Shown here one piece after another: positions 9,380 through 17,570 of a stretch of DNA of 64,000 nt. Position 1 is the first letter of the stretch, and every line of letters begins with the position of its first letter. The stretch is taken from the NCBI RefSeq assembly GCF_904846075.1, contig NZ_CAJGZH010000001.1:558001-622000 (forward strand), written 5' to 3'. The notes under the pieces were generated by a model. It did no database searches. It was not told the DNA's origin and saw only the letters and a list, made by a program, of their open reading frames with translations. The stretch comes from Psychrobacter glacincola. Its GTDB lineage: Bacteria; Pseudomonadota; Gammaproteobacteria; Pseudomonadales; Moraxellaceae. Made by a program: the position numbers and the translations under genes.

Positions 9380-9940
9380 TTAGGTATTGTTAATGCCGGG
9401 CGTTGGGCTAGCAAGGATGGTATCAGTTTGCATTTGGCGCAGATCGTCCAGCTTAGCCGCAATGGTCTCATCATTCAATGCTAACACTTGAATCGCAAGC
9501 AGAGCAGCATTGTAAGCGCCTGCTGAGCCAATCGCTAATGTGCCAACTGCGACGCCTTTAGGCATCTGTACGATAGACAAGAGGCTATCCCAACCGCTGA
9601 GCATGGAAGACTTTACAGGAACACCAAACACAGGTAACGGCGTTTGACTGGCACACATGCCAGGCAGATGAGCAGCACCGCCAGCGCCAGCGATGATAAC
9701 TTGTAGACCGTTATCCTTTGCACTTTTTGCATAGTCAAACAATCTATCAGGGGTGCGGTGTGCTGAAACCACTTCACAATCAAAAGCGATATCAAAGTCT
9801 GCGAGCAATTGCGCTGCCGCACTCATGGTTGCCCAATCAGATTGTGATCCCATAATAATGCCAACTTTCGGTTGACCAGCAGGGGAGGCGATAGGGCTGT
9901 TTTGATCCATCGTGTTAACAGTAGCTGTTGTGGTGCTCAT
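9380..9940 (-). CDS. purE: N5-carboxyaminoimidazole ribonucleotide mutase
   Basis: Class I PurE converts N5-CAIR to CAIR in purine synthesis. Conserved pieces: [14 protein letters not shown] near residue 27, the active-site motif [13 protein letters not shown], and [14 protein letters not shown]. Length 186 aa includes about 24 extra N-terminal residues relative to E. coli PurE. A GAGGAT ribosome site lies nine bases upstream of the ATG at 9940, which supports this start. It is the first gene of purE-purK-yaiI. I did not find a convincing PurR-type operator upstream. Confidence 0.95.
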   Translation of the reverse strand: MSTTTATVNTMDQNSPIASPAGQPKVGIIMGSQSDWATMSAAAQLLADFDIAFDCEVVSAHRTPDRLFDYAKSAKDNGLQVIIAGAGGAAHLPGMCASQTPLPVFGVPVKSSMLSGWDSLLSIVQMPKGVAVGTLAIGSAGAYNAALLAIQVLALNDETIAAKLDDLRQMQTDTILASPTPGINNT

Positions 9941-10039
9941 GCTTTGATATCCTCAAAAAGACTATCATACAAAAGTTTTGTTGCCTTCGTAAAGCCAAGT
10001 TTGATTTTTAATAAAAAAGCGGGGGCAATAGCACCAATT

Positions 10040-11005
10040 TTATGGATTGGGGTTTGCCGTTTTATCATGGTGATATTGGACAAAGTTACTGGCTTTTAGT
10101 GGCAGTGGTTGCTCAGTATCGAGCTGATAACAAGTCAGATATCCGCTGTCTACCGCTGCTGAATAATCAGTACAGGCAACTTGTGAACTCAGTGGCTCAG
10201 GCGTGCCAGTTAGCCAATAATGACCGACAAATACCGCTTTATCCGTTTTCAGAGCGAAATCAATATTTTCAGCCAACACCTCTTTTGGAATCTGCGCCAA
10301 TGCTGATGCAGGCGCACGCGCCACCTCATAAAGACGGCGTTTATTAAGCCCGTCAAGCCACCAGCGCACTCGCACGCGCTTGCGCTCAGTGCCTTCTTTA
10401 TCGACCATTACAATGCCATCGGGTAGTGCTGTTTCCACGCCTTTTAATACTCGCTCTAGCGCATCAAATGGCGCCGTATTTTCTTTAGCAGTGGCGACTA
10501 GCCCGTGCGGTGTTAAGCGGTTATCGTCAGTCAATAACGGTTGAAGTACCGCCATACTATCGACATCCCAGCAGGCATGAACAAAACAAGCATACGTGGT
10601 TTCAATCCATAGGGGCAGCTCATATAACCGATTAAGCCAATATTGATGACGCTCTGAGCCAAAGGATACTTCGGCTAAAAATGCGGCATGTTGGCGGGTA
10701 TGGATATCATTGTGCGAGCGCAGATATTGGCTGGAGTTATCAGGATCAAGTGTGGCAAAAGTTAGGGCATTATATTCATGATTACCCATCACTGCATCCG
10801 CCACGTTAGCATCTAGCATGGCAAAAACAATCTCCAGGGTAGCCAATTGCTGTGGTCCTCGGTCAATTAAATCACCGATAAATAACGCTCGATGCCCTGC
10901 TGGTGGTACAAAATATGTACCATTATGAACATAACCTAGCTGCTTTAATAAACCAACTAACTTGTTTGCGTAGCCGTGAATATCACCAATAATATCTATC
11001 ATCAT
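10040..11005 (-). CDS. Calcineurin-like metallophosphoesterase (Ser/Thr phosphatase type)
   Basis: About 321 aa with the metallophosphatase signatures in order: IDIIGDIHGYANKL (metal ligands Asp and His), FIGDLIDRGPQQ, and VMGNHEYNAL (Asn and His ligands), then the later metal-binding histidines in CFVHACWD and VFVGHYWL. This resembles PrpA/ApaH-type bacterial phosphatases. The substrate could be phosphoprotein or a dinucleotide polyphosphate, and the sequence does not decide. The ATG at 11005 or 11002 is preferred over the TTG at 11014. No terminator is obvious after the stop. Confidence 0.85.
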   Translation of the reverse strand: MMIDIIGDIHGYANKLVGLLKQLGYVHNGTYFVPPAGHRALFIGDLIDRGPQQLATLEIVFAMLDANVADAVMGNHEYNALTFATLDPDNSSQYLRSHNDIHTRQHAAFLAEVSFGSERHQYWLNRLYELPLWIETTYACFVHACWDVDSMAVLQPLLTDDNRLTPHGLVATAKENTAPFDALERVLKGVETALPDGIVMVDKEGTERKRVRVRWWLDGLNKRRLYEVARAPASALAQIPKEVLAENIDFALKTDKAVFVGHYWLTGTPEPLSSQVACTDYSAAVDSGYLTCYQLDTEQPLPLKASNFVQYHHDKTANPNP

Positions 11006-11146
11006 AATGATCAAATTCTTACATAGTTTGTTAAATATAATTTTTTATAAAACACAACGCGACGTTAATTATCGCTCAATCACGTGAACTACCACCATAA
11101 ACCAAGTTCTGATTTTAGTTTTTATTACTGAGTTTTATCATGAAGC

Positions 11147-11755
11147 TTATAACCCAGGTGATAAGAGTGCATTGATAAAATGTGGTAGGACTTGCGGTTC
11201 TAAAATAATCGTGGCAATAACCCCAAACGCGCCGCCCCACATATGCGCCATATGATTTATATTAGAGCCGCCCCGTTTGTCTGCATAGATACTATAAGCG
11301 ATATAAGCGACGGCGAATAATATCGCAGGTATAGGAACAATCGCGAATAGGTAGATTTTCTCCCACGGTGCCAGCAAAATAAAAGCAAACAATACGGCTG
11401 ATACACCGCCTGACGCGCCAAGGCTCAAATAGCTCGCATTGTTTTTATTCTTGAGGTAGCTTGGAATCATCGCAATGATAATAGCCAATACGTAAAAGAC
11501 CACAAAACCATAACCAAATAAGAACGGCTGATACAGCCCTTCAATAGCACGACCAAAAAAATATAAAGTAAACATATTAAAGAGCAGGTGCATGCTATCG
11601 GCATGAATAAAGCCATGCGTGACAAAACGGTCCCACTGCCCATTATTTACCGCTGGCGGATAAAAAATAAGCCGATTAAATACTGTTTTGTTTTGCCATG
11701 CCACTAAGCTGACAATAACCGTGATAATAATAATAAGGGTCGTATGATTGAACAA
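11147..11755 (-). CDS. Rhomboid-family intramembrane serine protease
   Basis: Six-helix membrane protein that cleaves transmembrane substrates within the bilayer. The catalytic serine is in GASGGVSAVLFA and the catalytic histidine in NHMAHMWGGAFG. HADSMHLLFNMFTLYFFG matches the conserved L1-TM2 region. The reading frame is open from a TTG at 11812 and contains no early ATG. I prefer the TTG at 11755 (202 aa, MFNHTTLIII...) because AAGGA stands seven bases before it and the first helix begins immediately after. The 11812 start (221 aa) has no good ribosome site. Confidence 0.85.
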   Translation of the reverse strand: MFNHTTLIIIITVIVSLVAWQNKTVFNRLIFYPPAVNNGQWDRFVTHGFIHADSMHLLFNMFTLYFFGRAIEGLYQPFLFGYGFVVFYVLAIIIAMIPSYLKNKNNASYLSLGASGGVSAVLFAFILLAPWEKIYLFAIVPIPAILFAVAYIAYSIYADKRGGSNINHMAHMWGGAFGVIATIILEPQVLPHFINALLSPGL

Positions 11756-12129
11756 AGGAAAATCCTTAGGCTGCGCCTGATATGTGACAAGGTGATGAAT
11801 AACAATGTTCAAAGCCTACGCATTATGGCTGAGTGCAAACTAAATAGGACTGACAAGCAATTATTAAGCATGAGCTATTTATAATAAAGTAATACTAACA
11901 GTAGTTATGACAATGCAAAAACTTATTATGTGACAAAATAGTGCATTTATATGCTTTTATAGTGAATAATATAGCAGGCTGTCAGGCAAATTGAGTAATG
12001 CTTCGTATCTTGACGGTAATGGTGGGTTAAATAAGAGCGGTATCTAAGAATGCAGACGCTAACGACAAGTAAAATAAACGTTTCATGCGTTGGTGAATTT
12101 AAAATAAAGGCCGAAAGAGGCAGTAATCT
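11756..12129. other. Intergenic gap before the first OmpA-like paralogue
   Basis: About 370 AT-rich bases between divergent genes. I see no RNA gene or strong hairpin. AAAGAGGCAG just before 12130 serves as ribosome site for the next gene. Confidence 0.4.
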
Positions 12130-13758
12130 ATGAGTATTATCGACCAATTAGAAAAGACCGTAACGCCAGCTGTCATAGGTGAGCGCAATAGTCAGGATAG
12201 TGTGGCTTACATCAGCTTACTAGAGCAGTTTTATGCCATCTTGGCATCACGTCTCGCCTTGCCGCAAGTGTACTCACAATTTATCCGCGCCGAGCAAGGG
12301 ATGGTTGATAGAGTCACAGAAAGTTCACTGTTCGAACAACTGTGGCAAGATAAAAGTGTACAACAGATTATGATCCGAGAGCTGTCTACCATGCATCATA
12401 TTGATGAGTCTGCTACGTTACAGCTGCTCATCAATGCCGCGCCACTGGCCTATCGTGAGCTGACAGTATTGGCAAACGGCCAGTTTTTGCCAGCGTTTTT
12501 GCAGGGAGAGCAGGCGGCACTGCGTCAGTATTTACCGATGTGGTCAGCACCTATTATTACTGCTCCTCAAAACGTCAATAGCGCATCAGAATCACACCCA
12601 CACATCGTCGCAGATATTGATAGCGTACCAGTGCGTGACATCTCTTTGGATGGTCGGCAAAATTCTCATATAGACACCAGTACGATCGCCGCAGCGACAG
12701 CCGCTTATAGACAAAATGCTGATACAGCAGATAAAATAGATATTGGAAATACTGATGTAGAAAGTATGAAGATAGGCGATACCGATGGCCATTTTAGTGC
12801 TCATAATGGTGCCATTCATGCCAATCCATCCGCGCATCATTTGGCAGAAAATAGCAGTATGAAGCAAGAAAAAGTGCGTACTCGCAATCAACGTAATGAT
12901 TTACTGGTACGGGTGGGTTTATTAATAGTAGCCATTGCCGCGATAGGGCTTGCTGCTTGGGCAATATTAATTAGACCGAACAACGCGCCGCCTGTAGAAG
13001 CCGCTGCGACAGTGCCTGTTGTGGTAGCACCAGCGCCCGCACCAGTAGCGCAGGTAATGACTCCCATTGAGCTCATCGTTGGCGTAGATAACAGCGGTAG
13101 TCTTTATACCTGTAGTGCTACCATTGGCGATGCAGCGCTACAAAGCACCTTGCAACAAGCGCTCAATACCAGCTTTGGTGAGCAAGCGAGTATTTGCGAA
13201 TTAACAGTACAGGCTGGAGTTGCTAGTAGTATTGCCAACTTACCAGAGGAAGTACTGCCCAATGTCTTGACGATGATTAGGTCTACGCCATTTGCACGCC
13301 TACACTTGCAGAATGATCGTCTTATGTTAGAAGCGCCAGACAGTATGCTCTTGCAACGACTGGTTACGGATATACGTACTTTGATACCTGCCATGGTCAT
13401 CGATAGTACTGCACCATTACCATTGCCTGAAAATAACGATGCCAATGTAATGAATAATACGAATAACCAGTTTGAGAATGAGGGAGCTGCCAATAATCAG
13501 TATGCTAATGACTATAACAACAGTGGGTCTGGAGAGTTCCAAACAGCAGATGATGATACAGGCGATCGTATCGTACCTAATCCTGTACCCAACAATTATA
13601 GTAACAATGCCAACAATATTCCCAGCAACATTCCTAACAATATCCTTAACAATACACCGATGAATAACAGACCGTCAGGTTCTATTTCAGAATCGGAGGT
13701 AGATGATATGGCAAGCACACTCATCATTGCTGAACCTGCGCAAGTAAGGAATAAATGA
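12130..13758 (+). CDS. Single-span envelope protein, paralogue of the next OmpA-like protein but without an OmpA domain
   Basis: 542 aa. The N-terminal soluble domain (about 1-140, MSIIDQLEKTVTPAV..., LLEQFYAILASRLA) is clearly homologous to the N-terminus of the protein at 14223. A polar linker follows. One membrane helix (about 260-282, VGLLIVAIAAIGLAAWAILI) comes after basic residues, predicting cytoplasmic N and periplasmic C. After a Pro/Ala stretch there is a BON-like domain (about 315-430, SLYTCSATIGDAALQ) also shared with the paralogue. Where the paralogue continues into an OmpA domain, this one has about 100 residues of low-complexity Asn-rich sequence. Function unknown. Confidence 0.75.
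   Translation: MSIIDQLEKTVTPAVIGERNSQDSVAYISLLEQFYAILASRLALPQVYSQFIRAEQGMVDRVTESSLFEQLWQDKSVQQIMIRELSTMHHIDESATLQLLINAAPLAYRELTVLANGQFLPAFLQGEQAALRQYLPMWSAPIITAPQNVNSASESHPHIVADIDSVPVRDISLDGRQNSHIDTSTIAAATAAYRQNADTADKIDIGNTDVESMKIGDTDGHFSAHNGAIHANPSAHHLAENSSMKQEKVRTRNQRNDLLVRVGLLIVAIAAIGLAAWAILIRPNNAPPVEAAATVPVVVAPAPAPVAQVMTPIELIVGVDNSGSLYTCSATIGDAALQSTLQQALNTSFGEQASICELTVQAGVASSIANLPEEVLPNVLTMIRSTPFARLHLQNDRLMLEAPDSMLLQRLVTDIRTLIPAMVIDSTAPLPLPENNDANVMNNTNNQFENEGAANNQYANDYNNSGSGEFQTADDDTGDRIVPNPVPNNYSNNANNIPSNIPNNILNNTPMNNRPSGSISESEVDDMASTLIIAEPAQVRNK
13564..13670 (+). repeat. Asn-rich low-complexity coding repeat
   Basis: The 3' end of the preceding gene contains degenerate tandem units around AACAATATTCC / AACAATATCC, giving N-N-I-P-x-N-I-P-N-N-type peptides. 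Such repeats tend to change length by slippage. Confidence 0.6.
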
Positions 13759-14222
13759 TTGGATAATAGAGGTGTTTAACGATTGTTTAATCATCTATCC
13801 ATTGAAACAAGTTATCAAGTAAGGATGGTGGTATAAGTTGCTTATATCGCCATTTTTTCTGTTGATACCCAGTCAGAATTATATAAAAAACCACAAAGTA
13901 TCTGAAAAAAGGATGTATTTTCTCCATTTATACATAAGTTTTACTGATTCTTTTATGGCTTCTCACTGGGTTAATGATTGGTTATTTGCCATGTTTTTGG
14001 TTACGTGTGACACTTGAAATATTACCTAACGTATCATTTGTACAACAACCTGTTGATTGTTAACACTGACTTAATACTTTTATAATGATGAAAATTGAAC
14101 AGGGTCAAGATGGTTTTAGCTGTCATGGTTCTTATTTTAAATCATTATTTTATCTGGTATTTTTTGAATATTTTAATTATATAAATCGATACTAATATAG
14201 GCATTAATAGGAGAATTGTATT
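13759..14222. other. Long AT-rich leader upstream of the OmpA-family gene
   Basis: 460 bases separate the two paralogues, so the second is probably transcribed from its own promoter. AGGAG at about 14210 is its ribosome site. I see no terminator with a clear T-run after the first gene and no RNA gene. Confidence 0.45.
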
Positions 14223-15818
14223 ATGGATATTATCAGTCATTTGACGCGTACAGTCAGCCCAGCCGTGCTGGAAGATGATCATAGTCCCGCTAAAAAAGGG
14301 CTGCTTGAACAGTTCTATGCTATTTTTGCGGCTCGCTTAGCGGATAACGATACTTATAATCGTTTTGCAAATGAGAATATCACTCGTGATGACCAAGGGT
14401 TTTATGACCGTGTATGGAGCGATGATTCGCAACGTGATCAAATCGCTCGTGAGCTGGCAGGCAAGCATAATGTTGATGCAACGTCTTCGCGTGGACTGAT
14501 AGCGATGGCAGCGCCACTGGCTTTTCACGAAATCAAAAGCTTGGCAGGTACTACACCAGTGCCGCAGTTCTTAAATGATAATCTCGACAGTTACCAGCGT
14601 TATATCCCTGCTTGGGCAAGCGCCGTTCTGCCAGTCGGTGTGTTGGCAGCGACGCCTGCTGCTGGCGCGCGTATCGCTGATACGGTGAGCACCGCTCCAT
14701 TGCAACGCGAAGAAGAGCAGCAAGGCAGCTTTATGAAAGCATTGCTCCCCATTATTGGCTTGATTATTTTAGGCGCATTGGCTTGGGCTTTACTTCGTGG
14801 TTGTCAAGAGAACCCTGAGCCTGTCGCTACACCGGTGGCCACTGCCCAACAAGCAGCGCAGGGAGAGGGTCAGTTGGCAGTGGCAGGTGATATTGAGCCT
14901 GCATCATTGCGCATTGCGACTGGTGAAAATAGTGAGCTGTATGCTTGCCGTATGAATGTGGGCGACGAGACCTTGCAGACCAATGTAATGAATGCGTTAA
15001 CCAGTGCATTTGGTGAAGAAGCCAATAAATGCCGTGCTGATGTCGATGACAATTTTGCAGTAGATATGCCAGCAGCGGCTCAGCTAGCTACTATCTTGCC
15101 TATCGTCAAAAATGTACCAAATGCGAGCATGATCATCAAAGGCGATGTTATCACTGTCAATGCGCCTGATGCAGCGGCATTAGATAAGCTAGTGGCTGAC
15201 TTACAAGCGGCTGTTCCTGCGATGACCATACAAGCCGAAGGACCGTTAGATTTGCAGGGTGAGATTGATAATAGTTTGGCAGCTGCGGATGTTGCTATGA
15301 CCAATCTTGGCAAAAACCCAGATCCACGTGATGTGGCTCGTGCATTGAGTATTCAGGTTATCAACTTTGAAGTGGATGAAGCGGTCATTCCTGATGTCAA
15401 TAAAGAGCTGCTTGACCGCGCTGCTAAGATTATCAACGAAGTACCGAATATGAAGCTGACGATTATCGGTCATACTGACAGTCAGGCATCAGATTCTTAC
15501 AATGTAGAATTGTCTCGTGATCGCGCTGAGGCAGTGAAAGAGTATTTGGTATCTCAAGGTGTCGATGCTAGTAAACTGATGACGAAAGGCATGGGTGAAT
15601 CAGAGCCGATCGCTGATAACTCAACTGAGCAGGGTCGCTTCCGTAATCGCCGTATTGAATTTATAGTCAATGACGAGATGGCCAGTGCGAACGATGGTAT
15701 GATTATTAGTAATAACGCGCTTGACCCAGACTTAAACCCTCTAGATAGCAATAACGATGACTTATTGCCTGATGGTGATGATGCCACTCAAGGTACGGCA
15801 GTAGATCCAACCAATTAA
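14223..15818 (+). CDS. OmpA-family peptidoglycan-binding envelope protein
   Basis: 531 aa. The N-terminal domain (about 1-140) and membrane helix (about 178-196, ALLPIIGLIILGALAWALL) match the upstream paralogue. They are followed by a BON-like domain (about 235-345, ELYACRMNVGDETLQ). The OmpA C-terminal domain (about 375-485) has the key motif IIGHTDSQASDSYNVELSRD with the Asp that contacts diaminopimelate, plus SRDRAEAVKEYL and QGRFRNRRIEF. It should sit in the inner membrane with the OmpA domain in the periplasm bound to the wall, as in MotB- or DotU-like arrangements. The acidic tail is probably disordered. Ribosome site AGGAG, then a terminator at 15852. Confidence 0.88.
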   Translation: MDIISHLTRTVSPAVLEDDHSPAKKGLLEQFYAIFAARLADNDTYNRFANENITRDDQGFYDRVWSDDSQRDQIARELAGKHNVDATSSRGLIAMAAPLAFHEIKSLAGTTPVPQFLNDNLDSYQRYIPAWASAVLPVGVLAATPAAGARIADTVSTAPLQREEEQQGSFMKALLPIIGLIILGALAWALLRGCQENPEPVATPVATAQQAAQGEGQLAVAGDIEPASLRIATGENSELYACRMNVGDETLQTNVMNALTSAFGEEANKCRADVDDNFAVDMPAAAQLATILPIVKNVPNASMIIKGDVITVNAPDAAALDKLVADLQAAVPAMTIQAEGPLDLQGEIDNSLAAADVAMTNLGKNPDPRDVARALSIQVINFEVDEAVIPDVNKELLDRAAKIINEVPNMKLTIIGHTDSQASDSYNVELSRDRAEAVKEYLVSQGVDASKLMTKGMGESEPIADNSTEQGRFRNRRIEFIVNDEMASANDGMIISNNALDPDLNPLDSNNDDLLPDGDDATQGTAVDPTN

Positions 15819-15851
15819 TGCACAGAGGATTGTGTGAGTCATTACTAATTC

Positions 15852-15890
15852 AAAAAACCGCATCTTATAAAGGTGCGGTTTTTTATTTTG
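15852..15890. terminator. Bidirectional terminator between the OmpA-family gene and nagZ
   Basis: Stem ACCGCATC / GGTGCGGT (one mismatch) flanked by A6 and T7, between converging genes. Confidence 0.82.
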
Positions 15891-15913
15891 TTAAGGCTGT
15901 TGTTTATAGGTGG

Positions 15914-15955
15914 CTAATGATAAGTATCTAATGATAAGTATCTAATGATAAGCGA
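15914..15955. repeat. 14-bp tandem repeat, three units
   Basis: The unit CTAATGATAAGTAT occurs at 15914 and 15928 exactly and at 15942 with the last three bases changed. The array ends exactly where the nagZ stop codon begins (15956). Confidence 0.85.
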
Positions 15956-17041
15956 TTACTTATAAGCGGTCGGATCTTTTAATTCAGTAGCGCTGCGAGT
16001 CGCTTGTGCCTCAGATTGAGGATTAAAAAAGGTTTGAGTCACGTTTTTCTTTGCCTGTTGCCAATAATCAAATTGTTGACAAGTTGATTCCAGATCACCT
16101 TGCCATGTTGGTATCTGTCCGCACATTGTTTTAATACGGTTTTGATTGGGATAAGGCAGCTCTTGTGCGGTCTCTGCGGCTTCATGGGCGGCGACGCGAT
16201 CATTACAAACCAGCGCAATATCACAACCCGCTTCAATCGCGGCTTTCACACGTGCGCTGACATCGCCCGCGGCTTGAGCACCTGCCATACATAGATCATC
16301 AGAGAATAAGACCCCATCAAACTTTAGCTGATCCCGTATGATGTCCTTGAGCCAAATTTTAGAAAAACCTGCTGGCTTATCATCGACTTGCGAAAAAATA
16401 ACATGGGCAGGCATTAAGGCATCAAGCCACGGTAAGGTTTGGGCAAAAGGCTGCATATCGCTATGCATAATCTCATCTAAGCTACGCGTGTCGATGGCTT
16501 CAGCCACATGCGAATCAGGCGCAATGGCACCATGACCGGGGAAATGCTTACCTGTGGTTGCCATGCCAGCGGCTTTCATACCGCGCATAAACTGAGTCGC
16601 CAGCGCAATGATCGCTTGCGGCTCTTGATGAAAGCTACGATCCCCAATGACTTGGCTAATGCCATCTCTGTCAAGTACTGGGGCAAAACTGAGATCAATG
16701 CCCACGGCCAACACTTCTGTTGCCATTAGATAGCCACAATCGTAAGCACAGCTTAGCGCATGGCTAGGCTCTTGATTAAATAATTCCCCAAGCTTGCCCA
16801 TGGCGGGTAGTGGGGTAAAGCCATTGCGCAGGCGTGCGACTCGTCCACCTTCTTGGTCGACGCCGATTAATATATCTGGGTTGTGATAACGTATGTCGTC
16901 ACACAACGCCCGTACTTGTGCCGCATCTGCAACGTTTCGGGCAAATAAAATCACCCCGCCCACTTGTGCCTGTTTGATTAAGCTGACATCTTCTGCTGTC
17001 AGTGCGGTACTATCGATATCAATCATTAAAACGCCGTACAT
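15956..17041 (-). CDS. nagZ: Beta-N-acetylhexosaminidase
   Basis: Glycoside hydrolase family 3 enzyme of peptidoglycan recycling that removes GlcNAc from anhydro-muropeptides in the cytoplasm. Motifs: IGVDQEGGRVARLR, the catalytic-loop KHFPGHGAIAPDSHV with the general acid/base His, and the nucleophile Asp in FSDDLCMAGA. There is no signal peptide, which fits a cytosolic NagZ. At 361 aa it is slightly longer than E. coli NagZ (341) owing to a polar C-terminal tail. AAGGA lies seven to eight bases before the ATG at 17041. In related bacteria NagZ products can influence AmpC induction; no ampR/ampC is seen here. Confidence 0.94.
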   Translation of the reverse strand: MYGVLMIDIDSTALTAEDVSLIKQAQVGGVILFARNVADAAQVRALCDDIRYHNPDILIGVDQEGGRVARLRNGFTPLPAMGKLGELFNQEPSHALSCAYDCGYLMATEVLAVGIDLSFAPVLDRDGISQVIGDRSFHQEPQAIIALATQFMRGMKAAGMATTGKHFPGHGAIAPDSHVAEAIDTRSLDEIMHSDMQPFAQTLPWLDALMPAHVIFSQVDDKPAGFSKIWLKDIIRDQLKFDGVLFSDDLCMAGAQAAGDVSARVKAAIEAGCDIALVCNDRVAAHEAAETAQELPYPNQNRIKTMCGQIPTWQGDLESTCQQFDYWQQAKKNVTQTFFNPQSEAQATRSATELKDPTAYK

Positions 17042-17570
17042 TGCGTAATCCTTATGGTGTTATATATTGTTATATGATCGGTTCAGCTTCAAATAAATAA
17101 ATGATGATAATTGGCAATGCGCCACTATTATCAAAACTGCTTTATTATGACAGTTATTATTAGATGAGCATAATGTGGCAGATGAATAGACTCAAATCAA
17201 TTCGCGAGTGGGCATTGAATCGTCAATAAATGACCCAAATAATGATGAACAATAAATGTAATAGAAAGTTTGGTATGTGCAGGCGTAGCGTGTAAGATTG
17301 CTTATACAGTTTGAGACAGTTGGATATCTATGTGCATGATAATATTGAGTGATTTTTAACAATATATTAGCAAACAGCAATGGCATTTAGTGACCATAAC
17401 TATTCAGAAAATAGCATTTTAGAAAGTATCATTGAATACATATTCGATTGATAGTGGTAGATAAATATTTCGTGACTTAAAGATAAAGCATTTATAGGCG
17501 GCGACTGATTTAATCACTTTTGATTTTTATAAAACAAATAATATTATTAACGTAAAATAACTAGGTATAT
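17042..17570. other. Intergenic gap between divergent nagZ and prc
   Basis: About 530 AT-rich bases expected to hold two divergent promoters. I see no open reading frame worth calling, no RNA gene and no strong inverted repeat. Confidence 0.4.

Noticed and set aside
10042-10347. 101-codon forward frame at the end of the metallophosphoesterase gene
   Set aside because: It is fully antisense to a well-supported gene and lacks a ribosome site.
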